This document shows, in pieces, positions 1-11,899 of a stretch of 64,000 nucleotides of DNA. Below the pieces are notes generated by a model. The model did not search any database. It was not told the origin of the DNA and worked only from the letters and a program-made list of their open reading frames with translations. A program made the position numbers and the translations under genes. Source of the stretch: Dromiciops gliroides (Eukaryota; Chordata; Mammalia; Microbiotheria; Microbiotheriidae); assembly GCF_019393635.1 (NCBI RefSeq), contig NC_057861.1:381741315-381805314 (forward strand). Reading direction: 5' to 3'. Positions within the stretch are counted from its first letter, which is position 1; the number at the start of each line of letters is the position of its first letter.

Positions 1-20
1 AGGACAGCTAGGTTGTGTTA

Positions 21-163
21 GGGCAGTGAGGTGGCACTGTGGATAAAGCACCAGCCCTGGATTTAAGACGACCTGAGATCAAATTTGACCTCAGACACTT
101 GACACTTACTAGGTGTGTGACCCTGGGCAAGCCACTTAACCCCAATTGCCTCACCAAAAAACA
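21..163 (+). repeat. tRNA-derived marsupial SINE
   Basis: Head gggcagtgaggtggcac, B-box-like gatcaaatttgacc, then cacttactaggtgtgtgacc and the A-rich end. It is a somewhat diverged copy of the window's dominant family. The 74-codon frame over it is a by-product. Confidence 0.85.
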
Positions 164-1771
164 AATGTATGGTCTATTCCAATATATTTTGGTGATTTTT
201 GCCATTGGTTTACCTAAACATTTTTATTATATCATTTGTAGAAGAAATATAGTGGTAATATGAAACATTTTTCCAAATTAAATTTTAGTTACTTTTAAGT
301 TTTTCCCTAATTTAAACAAGTTTCTAGGAAAGAATTGATGATAGGTAGTTCATACATATCAGATAACTTAAGCTGCAAACTAGAAACCCATTTTTTCTTT
401 ACTTTGGAACTTCATGGATACTAATTTCAAAAGTTTCAGTTCTCTTTCTCTAATCAATGAAATCACTTTTCTCCCTTTCACTAAAATAATAACTCAGTCA
501 CTCTCCAGAAAAAGAGTGATAAGAGGTCTAAGCACTGTTTCTATGTAACATCCACAGTTTCTTATTTTTCCTTAAAACAAATTCTACAGAATGATACTTC
601 AAAACTCACTAAAACTTATCAGCATTTACAGAAATATTCAAACCATGATTTGGACATTTATATTAGAAAAAAAACAAATCTAGTCTCTAACAAATTGTAT
701 AGTACCCTGCAGACTGAAAACAAATATTCCCTTTCTTCTTATATGTCTCTTGTCTGTCTCCCTAACTTGGCCAAAGTTAGGAAGGCAAAGAAAAACTATT
801 TCTGAGCTCAGACAGGTTCTTCAGAAAGGTTTTTACTTTTTACCTTCTTTTTTCCTTTTGACTGATCAGATCACATAAAAGCACAAACAATACAAGAGAA
901 ACACATAGAAGAAAGTTTTCAATAAAAAGTCAGTGGGTGCAATTTTCTAAAAGCAATCTCCAAGCCTTTAATTTGCAGTAATTGAATGCCCCCTTTTCAG
1001 GACACATTTGAGAGCCATTGAGATTTTTATTTATTTTAGACCAGTTTTAGTCATCCCCTTCTAAATAGGAAGTTTCCCCTGTTCCCAGGCCAAACTTCCT
1101 TAAGGGGGTATCTGGGAGCTTACCAGAGCCAGTTCTCATGGTTCCCTCATCAAGGACTATTCACCTAACCACATGGATGTTGGTTCAGGAGGATGTGGAG
1201 GTCCAGGAATAGACAATCCATTGCCAAGGAAGTCCATCAGTAAAAATCTTATCAGAGTACTTAGGCTGTTCTTTTGGCTAAGGTCCCATTATCATATAGA
1301 GTCTCATAGTTTTCCAAAACTGTTATAGTGGAATAAAGAAACCAAGTAGTTACATCCAGGCAACAATTTATTTGGCAATGCAGCTGGTTGCAAAATTAAC
1401 TGGGTCCAAGACTCTTGCTTTCTTAAAGTTAGTATATACAATTTGATGGGAAAGAAAAAACAAGAAACACAGGATTAAAGGGATTGAGATATCTGGTTTC
1501 TCACTGATGGAGGGGGTCAGAAGACACTAAGATGAGAGGGAAAGGGGGTTTTTTGGGGGGATATTCATTTTCAGATGATAGTTGGAAGGGGGAGTACTCT
1601 TGACTTTACCTGAAGTCGAAACAATTTCAAAACGACGGACAAAAGCAATATGGAGTCACTAATGCTAATTTTTAAGGAGTCAGGAGTCAGTCCAGAAGCA
1701 GGGTTGGGGGACTGCTATTCCTAAGACTCTTGGGTCCATGGCCCTTACCTGTTTCCACCTCATTGGAGGTA
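164..1771. other. Unassigned non-coding sequence
   Basis: AT-rich DNA without a recognisable gene or transposon. A purine/G-rich patch at 1500-1560 contains short G runs. The reading frames present are short and unsupported. An old unrecognised repeat could be hidden here. Confidence 0.5.
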
Positions 1772-2032
1772 TCTAAGTGGCATGCAATGTAGAGGGAACT
1801 GGGCCTGGAGTCAGGAAGACCTGAATTCATATATCTAACCTCAAATACTTCCTTGCTATGTGACCCTGGGCAAGTCACTTGACCTCTGTATACCTCAATT
1901 TCCTTAGCTGTAAGATAGGGATAATATCAGCACAGACCTCACAAAGTTGCTGAGGATCAAATGAGAAAATACTTATCAAACACAGAAGAGGGCCTGGCTT
2001 ATAGTAGGTGCTTAACAAATGTTTGCTCCCTC
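1772..2032 (+). repeat. MIR/THER1-type CORE-SINE
   Basis: It shows the tRNA-like head with ttgctatgtgaccctgggca, the CORE-like tract cctcaatttccttagctgta, and the L2-like tail agtaggtgcttaacaaatg. This order is that of full MIR/THER1 elements. Confidence 0.75.
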
Positions 2033-2876
2033 CCCACCACTTTTCAGTCTGAGAGAAAATAATGGCTCAAATGGCGGTGGCATTTTGACTTACTTGGCAT
2101 ATGCTGCTTCCTATGTCTCCCATACCAGACACCTGGGCAGTTTGTTGGGAGGGTCACATTAGATAATGATGTATATGAAAGTACCACACAAATATAAGTC
2201 TAACCTCCCCTTGTGCTCAGTCTTAACATCTATGTTGCTTTGGTGGCCACACACGCACAGTAGTCCTCTCTCCTTGCTCCTCTCTGGCTCTTTCTTTGAG
2301 ACACTGGCATCCCAGGTTTCTCCTGCTGGAGCAGTAGCAGGGCTTTCTCACAGAACACTTCTTTCTGGCTCACTGTCTTTTACAAAAAGCAATGAAAATA
2401 GTTCCAGGGTTTTCTCCTTCAATATCTGGAACTCGTGTAGTCTTTGAGGTTTATAAAAAATAATACCAACACTCTTTTTGCCTCTGTGTGACTCTAAGTC
2501 CCTAGTTTTTTAGCTCCAACCACGCTGAACAAAATATCTCTCTTTTCTGAAAGGGGAAATCCTTCAGTATTTTTTTAAAACAAATTCAGTAGAGAATAAG
2601 CAAGCTCTTCAGCTTATACCAATTTCCCCTGGTCTCCCATGGCTCTTCTATTTCAATCCTCAGAGGGCTATTTGCTGTGATTCTCCTTTTCAGTCCAGCA
2701 CAGCTTTTCCTGAAGCTACCTACAAAAGCCTGGTTGGGCCTACTTTCTTCTTGCCACAATCCCATTCTAATTTAGGGTCAAGAGTAGACCTCAAAAATTG
2801 GAATCTACTGCTGTTATTTTAATTAGATTGAGAAAAATCATTTCTCCAGGAGGGAACATTCTAATACCCACCCCCC

Positions 2877-2916
<40 letters not shown>

Positions 2917-4068
2917 CTGGATAAATTCATGTTTTACCCAGCCAGCAAATCAATTCCCACTCCCTAGTTTCTTCAGTCCCTGCCTGGTCTGGACTGAGGC
3001 CAAAGACAAGTTATATAAGCAACATAATAATAATATAAATAATATATGATTATTGTCCAGTCTGTCAGTCAAATCTCTCTATATAAACCCCTTGTTAGCC
3101 AAAGCCCAGGATATAAGGTATTAGAGGATAATTTCAAATGTATCCTACTAATGACATGACTAAGCATAAAAACTTTCTGAAGGTTTAGTGGTTTGAATGA
3201 CATTATTCTTATTCTCCCTGTCAGACTCTGAATTCCTCCTTCTTTTCTGATTTGCTATAGCGTCTTGGAGAGTCCAAAGTCATCAGCACACAGGAAACTG
3301 CCAATCAAATTGGGGACCAAATTAGCCCATGAAGATGCCCGGGGGGTGGGGGGGCGGGGAGATGCCAGTCAGCACAAAGGAGCCAATGGGTGAAACCCAA
3401 GTTCAACATTTCCTCCTCAATAGTTCCCCAATATGTTATTAATATTCTTTCATTCATCCCAAGTTCCTTTATTTTCAGAGTTTTCTACTTTTGTCTTAAT
3501 CCTTATTTCCTGATGCTCAGAAGATCAAAAAAGCAAGAGACAGAGAGAGGAAGAGAGACTGATACTTTTGAATTTTGATTTCAAATACTCTGGATCTTGT
3601 TGTAGGTGAGGCAGATACTTGTCCAGAATGTGAGAAAAATAAAAGAGATTAGAAAAGCCTTTTTCCCCAGAAGTGATTTCCCCACTCCAATTAAAATACC
3701 TGTAGTAGACTCCTACACATTTCTTGAAATCCTCAGGTGAAGCTTTTTGGCTTTTTATTCAGAAGTTTTCTGGCTATTTTCCCTGCATGTATTAGTCAAT
3801 AAATGACTAAAATCCCTTTTGATTTCTTTCAGCAGCCTTTTTAAACATCTGGTCCTCTCTCCCTCTTTCTAAAGTCAGCTGTTCTTTTATGAGGCTCAGC
3901 TGGGGAACTCCTCCTCTCCCAGGACCCAATCAGAGGTTCACTTCAATTAGCTTAATTGGAAAAAGGCTCAACCCATTTTCCAATTAAAGTTCTAAATAGT
4001 TTACTAGAACAGATTTTTTAAAAAATTGAAAAACACTTTCCCAATATTTTTTTCAGAGATCATTTTTT
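2033..4068. other. Unassigned non-coding sequence with a CA microsatellite
   Basis: No gene seen. It includes (CA)n at 2878-2912 and a G-rich patch near 3340-3360 (ccggggggtggggggg). The 93-codon frame at 2166-2447 shows no domain, signal or splice context that would make it a gene. Confidence 0.5.
2878..2912. repeat. (CA)n microsatellite
   Basis: About 17 uninterrupted CA units. Confidence 0.95.
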
Positions 4069-4069
4069 A

Positions 4070-4218
4070 ATTTTTTTTTTTTAGTGAGGCAATTGGGGTT
4101 AAGTGACTTGCCCAGGGTCACACAGCCAGTAAGTGTTAAGTGTCTGAGGCCAGATTTGAACTCAGGTACTCCTGACTCCAGGGCCGGTGCTCTATCCACT
4201 GCACCACCCAGCTGCCCC
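4070..4218 (-). repeat. tRNA-derived SINE with target-site duplication
   Basis: Full-length antisense copy with poly(T) at the low end and agctgcccc at the high end. It is flanked by cagagatcatt (left) and cagagattatt (right), an 11 bp duplication with one mismatch. Confidence 0.92.
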
Positions 4219-4396
4219 ACAGAGATTATTAAAGGTAAAAAAATATAAAGAGGAAATCATGTAGGAATCATATAAATGATAGTGTAGCAATTTCATTCCC
4301 CAATATAGCATCATAATAGAATGGAAAAACTCAAAGGGACCTAAAAGATTAGCAAATCCAACTCTCACATTCCACAGATAAAGAAATCAAAGTCCT

Positions 4397-4534
4397 TGGG
4401 GGCAACTAGGTGGTACAGTGGGTAAAGCACTGACCCTGGATTCAGGAGGACTTGAGTTCAAATGTGGACTCACACACTTGACACTTACTAGTTGTGTGAC
4501 CCTGGGCAAGTCACTTAACCCTCATTGCCCCACA
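4397..4534 (+). repeat. tRNA-derived SINE with perfect 15 bp duplication
   Basis: Full-length copy. The string aagaaatcaaagtcc occurs exactly at 4381-4395 and 4550-4564, marking a clean target-primed insertion. Confidence 0.93.
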
Positions 4535-4629
4535 AAAAATAATAAGAAGAAGAAATCAAAGTCCAGGATATAATGATTTGACCAAAGTCTCATGGCTAAT
4601 AAGTCTAATTTGGTGACTGGTATCCAGGT

Positions 4630-4758
4630 CTCTTGACTCCCAGGGTTTTATTATCAAATTGAATTACTTTCCATGGCCCATTCTTGTCTTGATTTTTGCC
4701 ATTTCTGTGCCTTTGCTCATGTCATCCCCCAAGTCTGGAATAAATAGCTCCCCAGTGA
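4630..4758 (+). mobile_element. L2/L3-type LINE 3' region, left part
   Basis: Contains the tract around ccatggcccattcttgtc and ccccaagtctggaataaata seen in L2-like 3' regions. It resumes at 6151 after an L1 insertion. The duplicated junction aatagctccccagtga is at 4743-4758. Confidence 0.5.
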
Positions 4759-5041
4759 GCTGTGAACTGATCCAACCATTCTGGAGAGCAATTTGGAATT
4801 ATGCCCAAAGGGCTATAAAGCTGTACATACCCTTTGACCCAGAAATACCACTATTGGGTTTTTTTCCCAAAGAGATCATAAAAAAGGGAAAAGGACCCAC
4901 ATGTACAAAAATATTTATAGCTGCTCTTTTTGTGATGGCAAGGAATTGAAAATTGAGGGGCTGCCCATCAATTGGGGAATGGCTAAACAAGTTGTGGTAT
5001 ATGAATGTAATGGAATTCTATTGTACTATAAGAAACAACGA

Positions 5042-5177
5042 GGGGCAGCTAGGTGGCGCAGTGAATAGAGCACCGGCCCTGGAGTCAGGAGGACCTGAAT
5101 TCAAATCCAGCCTCAGAGACTTAACACTTACTAGCTGTGTGACCCTGGGCAAGTCACTTAACCCCAACTGCCACACC
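5042..5177 (+). repeat. tRNA-derived SINE inside L1
   Basis: Full-length copy. Its A-tail has become a long AAAAG array. The duplication agaaacaacga (5031-5041) reappears as agaaacaatga (5388-5398), beyond the array, showing that the array grew from this SINE's tail. Confidence 0.93.
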
Positions 5178-5390
5178 AAAAAAAAAAAAAAAAGAAAAGA
5201 AAAGAAGAGAAGAGAAAGGAAAAGAAAAGAAAAGAAAAGAAAAGAAAAGAAAAGAAAAGAAAAGAAAAGAAAAGAAAAGAAAAGAAAAGAAAAGAAAAGA
5301 AAAGAAAAGAAAAGAAAAGAAAAGAAAAGAAAAGAAAAGAAAAGAAAAGAAAAGAAAAGAAAAGAAAAGAAAGGAAAAGAAAGGAAAAGA
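5178..5390 (+). repeat. (AAAAG)n pentanucleotide array, ~210 bp
   Basis: About 35-40 near-perfect AAAAG units with a few G variants at both ends. It is a strict purine tract. It creates artificial lysine/arginine-rich and phenylalanine-rich open frames on the two strands. Confidence 0.97.
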
Positions 5391-5862
5391 AACAATGAGT
5401 AGGCAGATTTCAGAGAAACCTGGAAGGACTTGCATGAACTGATGATGACTGAGATGAGCAGAACCAGGAGAACATTGTACACCGTATCATCAACATTATG
5501 TGTTGATCAACTGTGATAGACTTGATTCTTCTCAGCAATACAATGGTTCAAGATAGTTCCAAAGAACTCATGATAGAAAATACTCTCCAAATCCAGGGGG
5601 AAAAAAAAAAAAAACATGTGCAATATGGATCCAGATTGAGCCATACTATTTCTTTTGTTTTTAGTGCTGTTGTTTTTCTTTTTTTGAGGCTTTTCTTTCT
5701 TGTTCTGATTCTTCTCTTGTAACATGATTAATGCAGAAATATGTTTAATTTTATTGTACATATATAACCTATATCAGATTACTTGCTGTCTTGGGGAGGG
5801 GAGTATGGAGGTAAGGGAGGGAGAAAAATTTGAAACTAGAAATCTTATAAAAACAAATGTTG

Positions 5863-5998
5863 GGGGCAACTAGGTGGCGCAGTGGATAGAGCACCAGCCC
5901 TGGATTCAGAAGGACCTGAGTTCAAAGCTGGCCTCAGACACTTAACACTTACTAGCTGTGTGACCCTGGGCAAGTCACTTAACCCCCATTGCCTCTCA
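5863..5998 (+). repeat. tRNA-derived SINE inside L1
   Basis: Full-length copy with a perfect 13 bp duplication aaaacaaatgttg at 5850-5862 and 6020-6032. It splits the L1 3' UTR. Confidence 0.93.
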
Positions 5999-6150
5999 AA
6001 AAAAACCCCAAAAAACAAAAAAACAAATGTTGAAAACTATCTCTGCATGTAACTGGAAAATAATAAAATATTTTTATAATTAAAAAAATAGATGAATTAA
6101 TAGATAAATAAATAGATGAATAAAATAATAAATGAATGAACGAATGAATG

Positions 6151-6307
6151 AATAGCTCCCCAATGAAATATGTTGAATTCCCTGCTTTCCTTTGAGGACA
6201 AATTTAAGCTTGGCCCCAGGCTCAAATTAAAATTATCTCTCTCTCTCTTCAAATTTCTCATAGCACTTTACCTGGAACTTACTTGCACTTGTCTTACTCT
6301 CTTGTAG

Positions 6308-6312
<5 letters not shown>
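6151..6312 (+). mobile_element. L2/L3-type LINE 3' region, right part
   Basis: Continuation of the 4630 element after the L1 insertion: cacccca-like start, ctttgaggacaaatttaag, then tcatagcactttacctggaa. Confidence 0.45.
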
Positions 6313-6340
<28 letters not shown>

Positions 6341-6341
6341 T
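6313..6341. repeat. (GA)n microsatellite
   Basis: Uninterrupted GA units. Confidence 0.9.
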
Positions 6342-6483
6342 AAATGCATTCCCTTTATTAAATGGCAAATAGTTCAAGAAAAAGGTCTTTGTCAAAGGTC
6401 ATAGATTTAAAGCTGTAAGAGACCTTAGGGATCCCCAGTGTCTTGCACAATGTATTGCACAAAGTATGTATTTAATTGATGTT

Positions 6484-6737
6484 TATCAGGTGAATGAATA
6501 TAATTATAACATTTATATGGCACTTCAAGGTTTGCAAATCACTTTATAAATATTATCTCATGTTTATCCTCACAATAACTCTGGAAATTAAGTGCTATTT
6601 TCAGAACTATTTTTACAAATGAAGAAACTGAGGCTAAACAACTTGCTCATGATCATACAACTAGTAAGTGGATTTGAACTCAGGCCTTCCTGACTCTGGG
6701 TTTATTTCTATATTCACTGTACTACCTAGTTTCCTAT
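6484..6737 (-). repeat. MIR/THER1-type CORE-SINE, antisense
   Basis: Reads tttatatggcacttcaaggt, tattatctcatgtttatcct, gaagaaactgaggctaaaca, then ctagtaagtggatttgaact: the reverse of a MIR-type element from tail to head. Confidence 0.75.
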
Positions 6738-7079
6738 GAATATACTTCATATTCTTGGAGGGCCTATAATTTTCAGTTGATACTCTCTCCACCATTACAA
6801 ACTACAAGCCTAGCCTTAGCAGATTGTCTCTCAGATGAGGATGAAAAAATTCATGATATGGTAGCCAATACTCTGATAATGAGCTTTTGCAAACTTATCT
6901 GTGTAACTCATAGCTGAGAAACTCAAACTCTTGGGTCACATAAATCAAGTTTTATTTTCTTGACATCTCAAAAATCTCTCTGGCTTGCGTCCCATCTAAG
7001 ACCTCCCCTAGGAACATCAGAATATAGCTTACAAAGAGATGTAGATAAAAACAGCCCTTAACTTCTGCTGAGATGAAAA

Positions 7080-7130
7080 GATTATATGATAGATAGATAG
7101 ATGACAGATAGATAGACAGAAAGATAGATA
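7080..7130. repeat. (GATA)n-rich simple repeat
   Basis: Interrupted GATA/GACA units next to an antisense L1 3' end, plausibly derived from its tail. Confidence 0.8.
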
Positions 7131-9416
7131 TATAATATTTAAATATTTCCCAATTTCACATAAAAAGAAATTTACATTTTTTAAAATTCTGAGTTCCAAA
7201 TTCTTTCCCTCCATTAGAACCTTCCCCATCCTTTGAGAAGGCAAGAAATATGACATTGGTTACACATGAAGTCATGCAAACATATTTCCATATTAGTCAC
7301 ATTTCAAAAGAAAACACATGCACACAAAAAAGAGAAAAAATGAAGATAAAAAGGATCCTTCAGTCTGCACTCAGAATTTATCAGTTCTCTCGGGAGGTGG
7401 ATAGCATTTTTCATCATGTGTCCTTTGGAATTGTCTTGGATCATTGTCACCGTGATCTTAATGGGAGGGCTTCAAGATAATTCCTGCTACAGTTAATGCT
7501 TGCTTTTAGTTTTAGATAAATACCATTTATCATTTTTTAAAAGACTTCATTGATTGCTATGCTTTCTAGTGTTTTTAATAGGATTGGGTGTTGTATTTTA
7601 TAAAAAGCATTTTTGTCTATTAAGATAATTATATGATTTTTGTTGGTTTTGTTATTAATGTGATCAATTATACTTATAGTTTTCCTAATATTAAACCAGT
7701 CCTGCTTTCCTATTATAGATCCCACCTCATCATAGTGTTTAATCTTTGTGATTTAATACTATCTCTTTACTAGTATTTCATTTATAATTTTTGCTTTGAT
7801 GTTCATTAAGGAAACACTAGTTTTCTTTCTCTGTTTTTACTCCCCTTGGTTTAGCTATCAAAAGCATATTTATATTGTGAAAGGAATTTGGTAGCATACC
7901 TTCTTTAAATATCTTTTCACATAGTTTATTTAGTATTAAGGTTAATTGTCCTTTAAATGTTTGCTAGAATTCACTCGTAAATCCATTTGGTCCTGGAGAT
8001 TTTTTCTTGGGGAGTTTATTTATGACTTATTCAAATTCTTTTTTCTAATATAGGATTATTTAAGTATTCTATTTCATCTTCTGTTAATCTGGGCAATTCA
8101 TTTTTTGTAAATATTCACCTATTTCACTTAGATTGTCAGTTTTATTGGCACATAATTGGGCAAAATCAGTCCTACTAATGGCTTTAATTTCATCTTCATT
8201 GGTGATACATTTGTCATTTTAATTTTTGAGACTTGGTAATTAAGTTTTCTTCTTTCTTTGTTAATCAAATTAACCAATGGTTCATCTATTTTATTGATGT
8301 TTTCATAAAACCAGCTCCTAGTTTTATTTATTTGTCCAATTTTTTTAACCTTCCATTTTATAATTTATTTTTTAATTTTCAGGATTTCCATTTGGTGATT
8401 AATTGGGAATTTTAAATTTTGTTTTTTATCTAATATTTCTTTTTAAAATTACATACCCAATTCATTAATCTACTCTTTTCTCTTTTTTATTGATATACAC
8501 ATTTAGAGATATATTTTCCCCCTAAGTATTGCTTTGGCTGTATCCCACAAATTTTGGCATGTTGTCTAATTGTTACCATTCTTTTTAATGAAATTATTGA
8601 TTGTTTCTATGGTTTGTTCTTTGACCCACCAATTCTTAAGATTAAATTATTTAGTTTCCAACTAATGTTTAATATATGCTCTATGGCTTTTTATTGAATG
8701 TTATTTTTATTATATTATGGTCTGGAAAGGACACATTTAATATTTCAGCTTTTCTGCATTTAGTTGTGAGGTTTTTATACCCTAATATATTTTTCCAATT
8801 TTTGTGAAAGTCCTGTGAAAAGCCGAGAAAAAAAAAAGGTATCTTCCTTTCTATTCCCATTCTTTTCTTCAGGGAACTATCATATCTAACTTTTCTAAGA
8901 TTCTATATATTTCCTTAGCTTCTTTCTTATTTATTTTATTAGTTAGATTAATCTAGCTCTGAAAGGGGAAATTTGAGTTCTCCTACTAGTATAGTTATTT
9001 CCTTTTGCAATTTATTTAACTTTTCCATTCAGAATCTAGTTGCTCTGCCATTTGGTGCACATATTATTAGTATTGATATTACATTTTCTATGGTGCCTTT
9101 TAGCAAGATGTAGTTTTACTACTCATCTGTATTAATTAGATATGTTTTTGTTTTTGCTTTGTCTGAGATCATGATTGCTACCCCTGTCTTTTTTACTTCA
9201 GATAAACTATAATAAATTCTACTCTAACCCCTTATTTTAACTCTGTGTCTCTGTTTCAAGTGTGTTTCTTGTAAACAATATATTATTGGATTATGGTTTC
9301 TAATCCATTATGCTATCTGCTACCATTTTATGGGTGAAATAATCCTATTTGCATTCACAATTATGATTACTAACTGTGCATTTCCCACCATCCTTTTTTT
9401 ATCTATTTATCTTCCT

Positions 9417-9460
<44 letters not shown>

Positions 9461-10260
9461 CTGTCTCTTCTCTAAAGAACAAGCAAGAAAATAAAGTCAA
9501 AAGAATGAAAAAGAGAAGAAAAATATGAATCGTGGTTTTTAGGCAGTTCAATAATTCTTAAATTATCTCTTCTCAACCTATTTTCCAAGTCAGTTGTTTC
9601 TCCAATGAAATATTTCACATTTTTCTTCTCCTTTTGTTTCTTAATGTCTCATGGAGTCTGTAGTTTCTATTTACCCAATTCTAATTTTTAAGGAATTCTT
9701 TTCTTTCCATTTGTCCAATTGTGCTTTTTAAGGACAATATCTAGTTCTAACACTGAGATCCCTTGTAATTTCTTTCTAGATCCTATATGTCAGGCTTGAG
9801 AGCTTCCAAAGCTGCTACTACTTCCGTTACCAGTCCCTAATGAGAGAACACCTAGTAACACCTTGTCCCATTACCGGTATTTCGTCCATGTGGGTTCTGG
9901 GAGCCCCCACCCCCTGTATCATGGATATCTCCTTTCAACCTCCTAAGTTTCCTTGGGCCTTTTGTTGGGTCTGCCACTCTAGAATTTGATTTAGGGCTTG
10001 TCTTAAAGGGGAATGCTGGTAGAGCTCAGTTGAATAATTCCTCTACTCTATAGTCTTGGCTCTGTTCCCCTCACTCCAGGAATTCTTGATATTTAACTGT
10101 TTCCCTTGATTCCTGATCTTTTGAATGATGTGGTTCCTTTATCTTCTGAGATCACTGTGGTTTCCCTCTCAGAAACTACTCTGGCACCTAGTCTCTACAG
10201 CTACCACCTCTGAGACTAAGGGTTAAGGTTGCAAAGGTAAGATTTTTCTCCCCGAAATGT
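7131..10260 (-). mobile_element. L1 LINE remnant, antisense: 3'UTR, ORF2, ORF1 and 5' part
   Basis: Read on the minus strand, the block runs in L1 order. The plus strand shows antisense ORF2 landmarks: aaaaccagctcctagtttta, aatccatttggtcctggaga, tgatgttcattaaggaaaca (the reverse-transcriptase region), then tggctgtatcccacaaattt and attgctacccctgtcttttt (the endonuclease side). From about 9480 to 9700 it matches ORF1 sequence. The string tgtttcttaatgtctcatgg (antisense) is the exact reverse complement of sequence in the plus-strand L1 ORF1 near 17280. All frames are broken, so the element is inactive. The 5' limit is approximate. Confidence 0.85.
9414..9457. repeat. (TC)n microsatellite within L1
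   Basis: About 22 CT units expanded inside the antisense L1. Confidence 0.92.
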
Positions 10261-10284
10261 TCTAAAAACCGAAAGAAAAGAGCA

Positions 10285-10590
10285 TATCAAGGAGAAGAGG
10301 GTGATCAATGGTGTCAAAGGCTACAGGGAAGTCAAGTAGGATGAAGACTGAAAAAAAATAAAACATTGAATTTGTCAATTAAAAGATCATTAGCAAAGCG
10401 CTAGCCCTGGATTCAGGAGTACCTGAGTTCAAATCCGGCCTCAGACACTTGACACTTACTAGCTGTGTGACCCTGGGCAAGTCACTTAACCCCCATTGCC
10501 CCGCAAAAAAAAATAATAAAAAAAAAAAAAAGGATCATTAGTAATTTTGGAAAGGGCAGTTTTGGTTTAATGATGAGGTCTAAAAATAGA
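10285..10590 (+). repeat. Old dispersed repeat of unknown class, split by a SINE
   Basis: Reads ggtgatcaatggtgtcaaag, gctacagggaagtcaagtag, then resumes after the SINE with ttttggaaagggcagttttg. The same consensus logic recurs at 11900, 12225, 29505 and 44640, so it is a diverged repeat. I cannot name it. Confidence 0.45.
10394..10504 (+). repeat. 5'-truncated tRNA-derived SINE
   Basis: Lacks about 30 bp of head and begins at gcgctagccctggattcagg. The flanks aagatcattag (ends 10393) and aggatcattag (after the A-tail) form the duplication, so truncation happened at insertion. Confidence 0.88.
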
Positions 10591-10960
10591 TTCTACTATA
10601 ACTTAGCCAACATCTCCCCATCTTTTCAACAAGAATAGTATGATACATAATGATATGTCTTAATAAAATATAGATAAACTATATCAACATTATTTCCCCA
10701 ATCTACCAATTTAGTAACCCTGTTGAAAAGGGGAAATAAAATTAGTCGGTCATGAACTGTTCTTGAAGAAACTCTTTATAATCACTGTTTCCTTTACCAG
10801 ATGCATACCAACACTCTTATGATGACCTAGAACTTATGTGGGAATAGAAATCAAGTGTACTGGACTATGGTTTGCTGACTACTCAGTTCCCAGTTTGTTG
10901 ACTTTGTTCTGTTCCCACAGGGAAAACATTTGTTTCAATTTTCTAAGTCCAAGTACAATC
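10591..10960 (-). mobile_element. CR1/L3-type LINE fragment, antisense
   Basis: Shows acatctccccatcttttcaa, caagaatagtatgatacata, atctaccaatttagtaaccc and ggaaatcaagtgtact-like runs, the antisense landmarks of CR1-clade LINEs. Frames are broken. The 72-codon frame at 10838-11056 is a relic of this. Confidence 0.6.
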
Positions 10961-11163
10961 ACTGGGCAGATACTTGTGAATTTTCTATGTTGGCAGGACT
11001 TGACTGACTTTTCCAGGAGAGCTACCAAGAATTCCAGATCACAGAAAAGAATTTAACCTTTTTCATTGCCACCATTTGCTAGTGAATATCAGAATTTTTT
11101 AAATTTTAAATAAAATTTAAAATTTTAATCTTTGAAGTTTAGCCAATTTAGGATACATGTGAA

Positions 11164-11300
11164 GGGGCAGCTAGGTGGCGCAGTGGATAGAGCACCGGCC
11201 CTGGATTCAGGAGTACCTGAGTTCAAATCCAGCCTCAGACACTTAACACTTACTAGCTATGTGACCCTGGGCAAGTCACTTAACCCCAATTGCCTTACCA
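11164..11300 (+). repeat. tRNA-derived SINE with perfect duplication
   Basis: Full-length with an A/AAAG-rich tail. aggatacatgtga is at 11150-11162 and again at 11339-11351. Confidence 0.94.
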
Positions 11301-11744
11301 AAAAAAAAAAAAAAAAAGAAAGAAAGAAAAGAAAAAAAAGGATACATGTGAGTTTGACAGGGATCATATGTAAACACATAAAACCTAGGGCTACTCACAA
11401 ACTGTGTGCATCAGATAAGTCTACCCTAAATTGAAGGTACTCTATGGCTTTTAATCCACTTAAAACCATAGTTCATGAATACCCTACATTGTGTGATTCT
11501 TTACAAATTAGTCAGAGAACATGATTAATTCCAAAGGATTTAATAGAATTTCATATAAAAAATATCAATAAAATTTTTCTCCCTTAAATCAGGAGCATAT
11601 TCCTTCCACAAATACACATACCATCTGTGGGAAGAGGGGACACAAATAGGAAATATATGTATAAAGGCACAAATGTAGAATACCTGTGCCTAGACAAATG
11701 AACAGAGAAGTAACTGATGCCTCTGACAAAGATAAAGAACTCAA

Positions 11745-11877
11745 GGGCAGCTAGGTAGCACAGTGGATAAAGCACCAGCCCTGAATTCAGGAGGACCTGA
11801 GTTCAAATTCAGCTGAAGACACTTGATACTTACTAGCTGTGTGACGCTGGGCAAGTCACTTGATCCCACTGCCCCAC
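11745..11877 (+). repeat. tRNA-derived SINE
   Basis: Full-length but diverged copy: tagcacagtggataaagcac head, gctgtgtgacgctgggcaag middle, gccccac end. Confidence 0.9.
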
Positions 11878-11899
11878 AAAAAATCAAAAAACCAAAAAA

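Larger units (their letters stand above)
4759..6150 (+). mobile_element. 5'-truncated L1 3' end, carrying two SINE insertions
   Basis: Starts inside the L1 3' region (ttctggagagcaatttgg, tttgacccagaaataccact, ggaatggctaaacaagttg) and runs to an AATAAA-rich end near 6065. It is flanked by a 16 bp duplication of aatagctccccagtga (4743-4758) and aatagctccccaatga (6151-6166). It is a dead fragment: frames are short and broken. It contains the SINEs at 5042 and 5863. Confidence 0.85.

Noticed and set aside
4953..5402. 149-codon open frame ending in a lysine/arginine repeat, and 93- and 154-codon antisense frames rich in Phe/Leu
   Set aside because: These are produced by the AAAAG array and the adjoining SINE, not by a gene.
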